Positions 1-5,478 of a stretch of 12,050 bases of DNA are shown piece after piece. The translations under genes and the position numbers were made by a program. This DNA is from JBIOJM01 sp044450785 (GTDB lineage Bacteria > Planctomycetota > Planctomycetia > Isosphaerales > Isosphaeraceae). A model generated the notes under the pieces. That model worked only from the letters and a program-made list of their open reading frames with translations, had not been told where the DNA came from and searched no databases. Each line of letters opens with the position of its first letter. Position 1 is the stretch's first letter. The stretch is taken from NCBI GenBank assembly GCA_044450785.1, contig JBIOJM010000314.1:1-12050 (forward strand). The letters run 5' to 3'.

Positions 1-129
1 AATAGAGAAGAGGAACCCGTTAAGGAACCCGTCCATGCACCCAAACTGGAGGAATCCGCGCGCGTCCTGAATGAACCTCCCGAGTTCGGGCGTCATCACT
101 CCCGACGCCCTTGAATTCAATCGTTACAT

Positions 130-291
130 CTGAAAGGGCGTGACAAGGACGGGCTCCTTGCCTCAATGGCGATTGAGGAGCGGTACCGCTGGGATTGAAC
201 ACCATGTTCCGCCCTTTCAGGGCACGGGTCATCACGTTTTCCAGATCCCAGGGCGTTGCCCTGGGCTGGCATGTCGCTGCCCCGTCGGGGC
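130..291. repeat. Hairpin-rich structured element, possible interspersed repeat
   Basis: Perfect inverted repeats follow one another. An 11-bp stem pairs 130-140 (CTGAAAGGGCG) with 210-220. Inside it sit a 6-bp hairpin at 144-160 (CAAGGA/TCCTTG), a 7-bp hairpin at 161-178 (CCTCAAT/ATTGAGG, 4-base loop) and the palindrome GCGGTACCGC at 180-189. To the right are three hairpins with 3-base loops: 211-223 (GCCCT/AGGGC), 247-265 (CCCAGGGC/GCCCTGGG) and 279-291 (GCCCC/GGGGC). The 211-223 hairpin uses the same arm as the 11-bp stem, so the two folds exclude each other. No T-run follows on either strand, so an ordinary intrinsic terminator is unlikely. A dispersed repeat of planctomycete intergenic regions, or a structured RNA, is an inference; copy number cannot be judged from one window. 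Confidence 0.55.
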
Positions 292-359
292 GAAATCCAA
301 AAAGCGCAACCTCAAAATCGCCGGGCGCGGAGCGCTCGCGGTCGATGGTCCGTTCTCGG

Positions 360-376
360 TAGAATCGTGATATCAC
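360..376 (+). promoter_or_regulatory. Possible -10 box with adjacent 10-bp palindrome
   Basis: TAGAAT at 360-365 differs from the sigma70 -10 consensus at one base. It is followed directly by the perfect palindrome GTGATATCAC at 367-376, where transcription would begin, 28 bases before the Uma2 start codon. No good -35 box lies at the usual distance. The palindrome could be an operator; this is weak evidence from position and symmetry only. Confidence 0.3.
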
Positions 377-404
377 TCCGGCAGTCGTTTGAAGGGAGGG
401 TGCC

Positions 405-998
405 ATGGTATCGGCCGCACGGATCACACGCTATACCCCGCAGCAGTATCTCGCCCTGGAGCGGAAAGCCGAGTTCAGGAGCGAGTACTGCAATGGATTC
501 ATCACGGCGATGGCCGGTGCGAGTCGCGAGCACAACCTGATCGCGCTCAATCTCGGCGGCGAGATCAGATCACAGCTCAAGAACCGCCCGTGCGAGGTTT
601 ATGCCAGTGATATGCGGGTCCTTGTCAGCCCGACCGGGCTCTACACCTATCCTGACGTCGTGGCCGTCTGCGGGAAGCCACTGTTTGAGGACGACGAGTT
701 CGACACTTTGCTGAACCCCACGCTGATTGTGGAAGTGCTGTCGCCCTCGACCGAGTCCTATGACCGAGGCAAGAAGTTCGGGCACTATCGACGGCTGGAA
801 TCCTTGCGGGAGTACGTCATGGTCGCGCAGGACCAAGTCCGGGTAGAGCGTTATACGCGGCAGGGGGAAGAATGGCTGCTGACCGATCTAAACGACCTTG
901 ACGCGACGTTGCGGCTGGCCTCGATTGGTTGCGAGGTGTCCCTGCGTGAGATCTACGCGAAGGTCGAATTCCCCGGCGCGGCGGCGGCCGAGGATTAA
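405..998 (+). CDS. Uma2 family (DUF820) nuclease-fold protein
   Basis: A 197-residue protein with the layout of the Uma2/DUF820 family, a PD-(D/E)XK restriction-endonuclease-like fold found in many copies in planctomycetes and cyanobacteria. The predicted catalytic acidic residues are Asp84 in a YPDVV motif and Glu110 in VEVLSPST. Lys123/Lys124 in the following YDRGKKF segment are likely catalytic-site lysines. The N-terminal YTPQQYLALE and the R/S-E-Y-x-N-G-F strand are also typical of the family. The ATG at 405 is supported by GGGAGGG at 394-400, four bases upstream. The gene stands alone: about 290 bases separate it from the next gene. Biological role and substrate are not known for most of this family; a DNA-cleaving activity is presumed from the fold. 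Family assignment is firm, function is not. Confidence 0.9.
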   Translation: MVSAARITRYTPQQYLALERKAEFRSEYCNGFITAMAGASREHNLIALNLGGEIRSQLKNRPCEVYASDMRVLVSPTGLYTYPDVVAVCGKPLFEDDEFDTLLNPTLIVEVLSPSTESYDRGKKFGHYRRLESLREYVMVAQDQVRVERYTRQGEEWLLTDLNDLDATLRLASIGCEVSLREIYAKVEFPGAAAAED

Positions 999-1183
999 AC
1001 CGCCATGGGAGCAAATCGGTCTGACAGCAACGTCATATCAGGGAAATCGGGTCTATTGAGGAACACCGCGATCTCGTGCGTGTGGAGTAACAAGACCACG
1101 CAAAACGGTTCCGGCCTGCACCTCCGCCATCGTTTCCTGCCCGGCTCATGCTTCGCGACGCAGTTCTCAGCCGCGAGGAGAGG

Positions 1184-1212
1184 TCGCCATCCCGGCTCGA
1201 TTTTCGTAAAAT
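1184..1212 (+). promoter_or_regulatory. Possible sigma70-like promoter for the MBL-fold gene
   Basis: TCGCCA at 1184-1189 (4 of 6 to TTGACA) and TAAAAT at 1207-1212 (5 of 6 to TATAAT) are separated by 17 bases. Transcription would start near 1219, just before the inverted repeat at 1221-1281. It lies in the 293-base gap between the Uma2 and MBL-fold genes, which otherwise shows no gene. Prediction from consensus match only. Confidence 0.35.
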
Positions 1213-1220
1213 AGCCCGGG

Positions 1221-1281
1221 ATCGTGCTCGAGGGTGAATCGGCTGGAGTGCCCCGGGCGGGACGCCGGTTCCGAGCACGAT
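1221..1281 (+). promoter_or_regulatory. 10-bp inverted repeat in the leader of the MBL-fold gene
   Basis: ATCGTGCTCG at 1221-1230 and CGAGCACGAT at 1272-1281 are perfect inverted copies with a 41-base GC-rich loop, which contains further short complementary stretches (CGGC/GCCG). The right arm ends 10 bases before the GTG start at 1292, where a ribosome binding site would lie, so folding could restrict translation initiation. The structure is visible; the regulatory role is inference. Confidence 0.35.
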
Positions 1282-1291
1282 TGCGACGAAA

Positions 1292-2107
1292 GTGAGGACG
1301 AGTCGATTGACCGAACCCGTGGCGGCAACGGCGCGCCGGCTGACCTTTCTGGGGACCGGAACGTCCACCGGCGTTCCCATGATCGGCTGCGAGTGCTCGG
1401 TCTGCACCTCGAACGATCCTCGGAATCAACGCACGCGGCCCAGCGTCCTCCTGTCGTTTCCGTGCGGTAATCTGCTGATCGACACGACGCCCGAGATGCG
1501 TGTGCAGTTGCTGCGCGAGCGAGTGCGCCACGTCCACGCGATCGCCTTCACGCATCACCATGCCGACCATCTGTTTGGGCTCGACGACGCGCGGTTGTTC
1601 CCGCGCTGGGTGGGCGGTCCCGTGCCGGTCTACTGTGAGCGGGAGACCGAGGAAACGATCCGGCGGGTCTTTAGCTATGCGTTCCGGCCCGGCGCGGATC
1701 AATGGCCGCCGGGGTTTGTCCCCAAGCTTCAGTTCGTCCAGATCACTCCGGGCGTTGAGTTCCAGGTCCTGGGCCAGACCGTTCTGCCGATCCGGCTGGA
1801 CCATGGGCCGTTTCCGGTCCTGGGTTTTCGCGTCGGTCGGTTGGCTTACTGCACTGATGTCAGCCGGATTCCCGATGCCAGCCGGCCGCTCCTGGAGGGG
1901 CTCGACGTGCTGATCCTCGATGCGTTGCGCCACGAGCCGCACCCGACCCACTTTTCGCTGAGCGAGGCCCTCTCGGTGATCGAGGCGCTGCAACCCCGCC
2001 GGACATTCTTGACGCATCTGTCGCACAGCTTCGATCACGGCCCGACTCAGACTTCTCTCCCGCCTCAGGTCGCCCTGGCCTACGACGGTCTTCAACTGGA
2101 CTTTTGA
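1292..2107 (+). CDS. MBL-fold metallohydrolase, PhnP-like
   Basis: A 271-residue metallo-beta-lactamase-fold hydrolase. After an N-terminal strand with GTGTSTGVP comes a C-x-C-x-x-C cluster at Cys33, Cys35 and Cys38, the structural zinc site that marks the PhnP (phosphoribosyl cyclic phosphodiesterase) branch. The catalytic di-metal motif THHHADH is at 87-93 (His88, His90, Asp92, His93), followed by GLDD. Further predicted ligands are Asp189, His220 in a HPTHFSLSEA segment, and histidines in the C-terminal THLSHSFDH (241-249), where PhnP has the last zinc ligand. The likely activity is hydrolysis of a phosphodiester. No phosphonate genes are nearby, so the PhnP substrate should not be assumed. 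The GTG at 1292 is preceded by only a weak ribosome binding site; GTG at 1319 is an alternative. The stop lies 71 bases before the next gene's preferred start. Confidence 0.88.
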   Translation: MRTSRLTEPVAATARRLTFLGTGTSTGVPMIGCECSVCTSNDPRNQRTRPSVLLSFPCGNLLIDTTPEMRVQLLRERVRHVHAIAFTHHHADHLFGLDDARLFPRWVGGPVPVYCERETEETIRRVFSYAFRPGADQWPPGFVPKLQFVQITPGVEFQVLGQTVLPIRLDHGPFPVLGFRVGRLAYCTDVSRIPDASRPLLEGLDVLILDALRHEPHPTHFSLSEALSVIEALQPRRTFLTHLSHSFDHGPTQTSLPPQVALAYDGLQLDF

Positions 2108-2178
2108 GTGAGTGGAATCCGCCAGGCATCGCGCTGGACCTCCCACCAGCGCGTCCCGTTCCAGGAGTGTGGCACGAG

Positions 2179-3603
2179 ATGTCTCCCGACCCGTCCCTCG
2201 TCGACCGCTTGAATCACCATGGACAGAGTCACCTCCTGCGGTGGTGGGGGGAATTGAACGACGAAGAGCGGCGGCGGCTGGCTGCCGAAGTCGCATCGAT
2301 CGACTTCCAGCAGCTTGACCGGCTGATCGACGATCTGGTGCACGACGATCCGATCGCAGCTCCGGCGGCCGAACGCGTCCAGCCGATCGAGGTGGTCCGG
2401 CTGCCCCAGACCGACGGCGAGCGTGTCGTGCGCCGCCGGGCCGGCGGGATCGGGGCGGATGCACTGGCCGCGGGCGAGGTCGGCGTCATCCTGGTGGCCG
2501 GCGGCTCGGGCACGCGCCTCGGCTACGAGGGCCCGAAAGGAACTTTTCCGATCGGGCCGGTTTCATTGGCGAGCCTGTTCCAGATCCATGCCGAGAAGAT
2601 CGCGGCACTGGGACGACGCTACGGGCGGACCATTCCTCTGTACATCATGACCAGCCCCGAGAACCACGCGGCGACGATCACCTTCTTCGAAGCCCATGGC
2701 CGGTTCGGCCTGGAACACATCCGGTTCTTCACTCAGGGTCAAATGCCGGCCGTCGCTCGCGCGACCGGCAAAGTCCTCTTGGCCTCGACGGACCGCGTCG
2801 CGCTCTCTCCCGACGGGCACGGCGGGACGCTGGCCGCACTGGCCGCGCCCGGGCCCGAGACGATGCCCAGTTGCCTGGACGAGATGCGCGCGCACGGCGT
2901 GCGGACCCTCTTCTACTTCCAGGTGGATAATCCTCTGGTCCGTATCGCCGAACCCTCATTCATCGGCCTGCACCGCGAAGCGGACGCCGAGCTGTCTTTC
3001 AAAGTCGTCGAGCGGCTCACGCCCGACGAGAGGCTGGGTGCGGTGGTGATGGTTGACGGCCGTCCCCAGGTGATCGAGTACTCGGACCTTCCCGCTGAGC
3101 TCGCCGGTCGCCGCGCGCCCGAGGGAACTCTCGAGTTGTGGGCCGGCAGCATCGCCGTCCACATCTTCGAACGGGTGTTCATCGAGCGGCTGGCGGGCGA
3201 GTGTCGCCTGCCGTTCCATCGCGCGGTCAAGAAAGTTGCCTGCGTCGACGACCGGGGTCAGATCGTCGAGCCCGCCGAGCCCAACGCAGTGAAGTTCGAG
3301 CAGTTCATCTTCGATGCGCTCCCCCTGGCGGAGCGCTCGACCGTGGTCGAAACGGACCGCTCGGGCGAGTTCGCGCCCCTCAAGAACGCCGTAGGCCCCG
3401 ACTCGCCCGCGACGGTCCACCAGCAGATGAGCGACCAGTTCGGCAACTGGCTCGAGCAGGCCGGTGCCGTCGTTCCGCGCCGCCCTGACGGTTCGGTCCC
3501 GTTCTGTATCGAGATCAGCCCTCTCTTCGCGCTCGACGCCACCGAGCTGAAATCGAAGATCGAACCCGGCATGACCGTGGAGCGGCCGGTCTATCTCGGC
3601 TGA
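2179..3603 (+). CDS. UDP-sugar pyrophosphorylase, UAP1/UDPGP type
   Basis: A 474-residue nucleotidyltransferase of the UDPGP family, closest in motifs to eukaryotic UDP-N-acetylglucosamine pyrophosphorylase (UAP1), which makes UDP-GlcNAc and pyrophosphate from UTP and GlcNAc-1-phosphate in the cytoplasm. Visible family motifs in order: the uridine-binding loop LVAGGSGTRLG (105-115) and PKG (119-121), LFQIHAEKI, IMTSPENH, FFTQGQMPA, the SPDGHGG loop, FQVDNPLV, VIEYSDLP, LWAGSIAVHIF, NAVKFEQFIFD and EFAPLKNA. Each has a counterpart in human UAP1. The ATG at 2179 was chosen because the homologous helical N-terminus starts right after it and AGGAG lies at 2163-2167. In-frame alternatives are GTG 2167 and TTG 2104; the latter overlaps the upstream stop codon and would add 25 residues. 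UDP-glucose or UDP-galactose use cannot be excluded. It is followed by GDP-mannose synthesis, suggesting a nucleotide-sugar supply pair. Confidence 0.88.
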   Translation: MSPDPSLVDRLNHHGQSHLLRWWGELNDEERRRLAAEVASIDFQQLDRLIDDLVHDDPIAAPAAERVQPIEVVRLPQTDGERVVRRRAGGIGADALAAGEVGVILVAGGSGTRLGYEGPKGTFPIGPVSLASLFQIHAEKIAALGRRYGRTIPLYIMTSPENHAATITFFEAHGRFGLEHIRFFTQGQMPAVARATGKVLLASTDRVALSPDGHGGTLAALAAPGPETMPSCLDEMRAHGVRTLFYFQVDNPLVRIAEPSFIGLHREADAELSFKVVERLTPDERLGAVVMVDGRPQVIEYSDLPAELAGRRAPEGTLELWAGSIAVHIFERVFIERLAGECRLPFHRAVKKVACVDDRGQIVEPAEPNAVKFEQFIFDALPLAERSTVVETDRSGEFAPLKNAVGPDSPATVHQQMSDQFGNWLEQAGAVVPRRPDGSVPFCIEISPLFALDATELKSKIEPGMTVERPVYLG

Positions 3604-3669
3604 TCGGCGAGGAAAGGACTCAGCCAGGGAAGCAAACATTGGATTCGAGAACGGAGAGCGAGGACCGCG

Positions 3670-4749
3670 ATGTTATACGCCATCATCATGGCCGGCGGCA
3701 GTGGGACCCGGTTCTGGCCCAAGAGCCGCCGAGGTAGACCCAAGCAACTGCTCCGTCTCACCGGTCTAGCGACGATGCTCCAGCAGACGGTGGCGCGGAT
3801 CGAGCCCCTGGTACCGCGGGATCGGATCCTGATCGTCACCGGTGCCGACCAGGCCGCGGCCACGCGGGCTCAACTCCCCGGCTTGCCCGCCGACAACGTG
3901 ATCGCCGAGCCGGCCCCGCGGGACACGGCTCCGTGCGTGGGCCTGGCGGCGGGGATCGTCGCCCACCGCGATCCCGCCGGTACGATGATTGTCATGCCCG
4001 CCGATCACGTGATCGAGCCCGCCGACGCCTTCCGGGCCACGGTCCAGGCCGCCGTCTCGATCGTCGAGCACGACCCGAGTGCGCTCGTCACTTTCGGGAT
4101 CAAGCCCACTCGCCCCGAAACCGGCTACGGTTACATCGAACGGGGCGCACTTCTGGAAACACGCAATGGAATCCCCGTGTACCGCGTGGTCCAATTCCGG
4201 GAGAAGCCCGACCGGGCCACGGCCGAAGGCTTCCTGGCCGCCGGCCGCTTTGCCTGGAACTCGGGGATCTTCCTGTGGCGAGCCCGGACGATCCTGGATG
4301 AGATGCGGGTGCATCGCCCGCAACTGGCCGCGGCGCTCGAGCCGATCCTCCAGGCCCTGGGCACCCCGGACGAGGCCAAGACCTTGGCGCGGCTTTTCCA
4401 AAGGCTCGAGCGCGTCTCGATCGACAAGGCCGTCATGGAACACGCGGCCAACGTGCGCGTGCTCGAGGTCCCCTATCTCTGGAACGATGTCGGCGACTGG
4501 CGCGCGTTGGCCACTCTCCTCCCGCGGGACGCGGCCGGAAATGCGATTGAAGGGCACGTGCTGGCGCGCGATACAACCAACTCGATCATCATTTCCGACG
4601 ACGGCGGCCTGGTGGCCACCCTCGGCATCGACGACTTGGTCGTCGTTCATTCCGGCAAGGCCACCCTGGTCGCCAGGAAGGACCAGCTTGACAAGCTGAA
4701 GGCGCTGGTTGAAGGATTGGGAGAGGCTGGGTTCGGGTTGCATCTTTGA
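3670..4749 (+). CDS. Mannose-1-phosphate guanylyltransferase
   Basis: A 359-residue enzyme that makes GDP-mannose and pyrophosphate from GTP and mannose-1-phosphate, for surface polysaccharides and glycosylation. The N-terminal nucleotide-binding signature MAGGSGTRFWPKSR spans residues 7-20, with the PKQ lysine at 25. EPAPRDTAP and MPADH (109-113, with metal-binding Asp112) are typical, as are GYGYIE, FREKPD and the FAWNSGIFLW strand. The C-terminal part has VPYLWNDVGDWRA and ends in a short beta-helix-like tail. The cupin phosphomannose-isomerase domain of long bifunctional ManC/AlgA proteins is absent, which fits the single-function short form. ATG 3670 has AGGA at 3661-3664, five bases upstream. 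It lies 66 bases after the UDP-sugar pyrophosphorylase in the same direction, so co-transcription is likely. Confidence 0.93.
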   Translation: MLYAIIMAGGSGTRFWPKSRRGRPKQLLRLTGLATMLQQTVARIEPLVPRDRILIVTGADQAAATRAQLPGLPADNVIAEPAPRDTAPCVGLAAGIVAHRDPAGTMIVMPADHVIEPADAFRATVQAAVSIVEHDPSALVTFGIKPTRPETGYGYIERGALLETRNGIPVYRVVQFREKPDRATAEGFLAAGRFAWNSGIFLWRARTILDEMRVHRPQLAAALEPILQALGTPDEAKTLARLFQRLERVSIDKAVMEHAANVRVLEVPYLWNDVGDWRALATLLPRDAAGNAIEGHVLARDTTNSIIISDDGGLVATLGIDDLVVVHSGKATLVARKDQLDKLKALVEGLGEAGFGLHL

Positions 4750-4763
4750 ACGACATCCCCCTT

Positions 4764-4770
4764 GGGAGGA
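4764..4770 (+). promoter_or_regulatory. Ribosome binding site deciding the start at 4777
   Basis: GGGAGGA at 4764-4770 is six bases before ATG 4777. An upstream in-frame TTG at 4762 sits on the ribosome binding site itself, so it is rejected as the start. Confidence 0.7.
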
Positions 4771-4776
4771 CGCCCC

Positions 4777-5460
4777 ATGAGCCAGGCCACGCTTGCACCG
4801 CCGCTTTTGCCCGCCAAACACCCTGTGCGAACAGTCGCCGACCTGCTGGAGCGGCTCGGCGACATTCCCGCCTCGCGCGTCCTCGTTGACCCGCTGCCAG
4901 GAACCGCGACCGAGGAAGACGTGATCGCGGTCCATGACCGCGACGGTCGGTTGTGCGAGCTGGTGGATGGAGTCTTGGTGGAGAAGACCATGGGCTACGA
5001 TGAGTCGCGGCTGGCGGTGGAGCTCCTCCTTTTCCTGGGCGAGTATCTTCGCCATAACGACCTGGGCGGGTTGGCAGGTGAGGCAGGTACTTTGCGGCTG
5101 ATGCCCGGCCTCGTCCGTATCCCAGACGTCTCGTTCGTCGTGTGGGGGCGGATGCCTCCGGCCGGCGCGTCTGCCAAGCCGATCCCCGACCTGTCCCCCG
5201 ACCTGGCGGTCGAGGTGCTGAGCGAGGGTAACACGCCGCGTGAGATGGATCGCAAACTCAAGGAATACTTCGACGCCGGAGCGAGGCTAGTCTGGTACAT
5301 CGAGCCTCGCGACCGCACGGTGACCGTTTACACGGCCCCCGACCAGTTCACGGTCCTCGACGAATCGGCGACGCTTAACGGCGGCGACCTCCTGCCCGGC
5401 TTCGTCTTGCCCTTGAGCGAGCTGTTTGCGCGGGCGAGCCGCCGAGGCCCCGGGGCATGA
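4777..5460 (+). CDS. Uma2 family (DUF820) nuclease-fold protein, second copy
   Basis: A 227-residue Uma2/DUF820 protein with a PD-(D/E)XK-like core. Predicted catalytic residues are Asp117 in IPDVSF and Glu146 in VEVLSEGNT, with Lys160 in the following MDRKLKEYF segment and a LVWYIEPRDRTV strand. It differs clearly from the Uma2 protein at 405-998: it carries about 60 extra N-terminal residues before the conserved E-L-V-D-G strand, and it has the SEGNTPREMDRK variant in place of SPSTESYDRGKK. The two therefore belong to different subtypes rather than being a recent duplication. It begins 27 bases after the guanylyltransferase stop and ends 18 bases before the next start, so it sits inside what looks like one transcription unit with housekeeping genes. 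Substrate and role are unknown; the nuclease fold is family knowledge. Confidence 0.9.
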   Translation: MSQATLAPPLLPAKHPVRTVADLLERLGDIPASRVLVDPLPGTATEEDVIAVHDRDGRLCELVDGVLVEKTMGYDESRLAVELLLFLGEYLRHNDLGGLAGEAGTLRLMPGLVRIPDVSFVVWGRMPPAGASAKPIPDLSPDLAVEVLSEGNTPREMDRKLKEYFDAGARLVWYIEPRDRTVTVYTAPDQFTVLDESATLNGGDLLPGFVLPLSELFARASRRGPGA

Positions 5461-5478
5461 TCGAGATGGACGACCGTG

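Larger units (their letters stand above)
1..404. other. Intergenic region without a convincing gene
   Basis: Open frames exist on both strands here, but none has a recognisable domain, and their translations are what palindromic GC-rich DNA gives in any frame. Visible content: a 10-base direct repeat, AGGAACCCGT at 11-20 and 23-32, separated by TA; a hairpin-rich element at 130-291 (own entry); and a possible promoter and palindrome at 360-376 in front of the Uma2 gene. The rest, about 33-129 and 292-359, shows nothing I can name. Confidence 0.6.

Noticed and set aside
20..427. Minus-strand open frame of 135 codons in the left intergenic region
   Set aside because: It runs over the hairpin element and into the Uma2 start. 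Its sequence reflects the palindromes rather than a protein family.
1005..1214. Small plus-strand frame of 69 codons between Uma2 and MBL-fold genes
   Set aside because: No ribosome binding site, no recognisable motif, and a probable promoter overlaps its end.
2104..2178. TTG 2104 as start of the UAP1-type gene
   Set aside because: It overlaps the upstream stop codon, which is compatible with coupling, but adds 25 unconserved, Pro-rich residues and has no ribosome binding site. Kept only as an alternative.
995..2464. Long minus-strand open frame of 489 codons
   Set aside because: It lies antisense to the MBL-fold gene and the start of the UAP1-type gene. Its translation is Arg/Pro/Ala-rich without motifs, the usual mirror of GC-rich coding DNA.
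3766..5055. Minus-strand open frame of 429 codons
   Set aside because: It is antisense to the guanylyltransferase and second Uma2 genes, which have clear conserved motifs on the plus strand; no domain is seen in the antisense frame.
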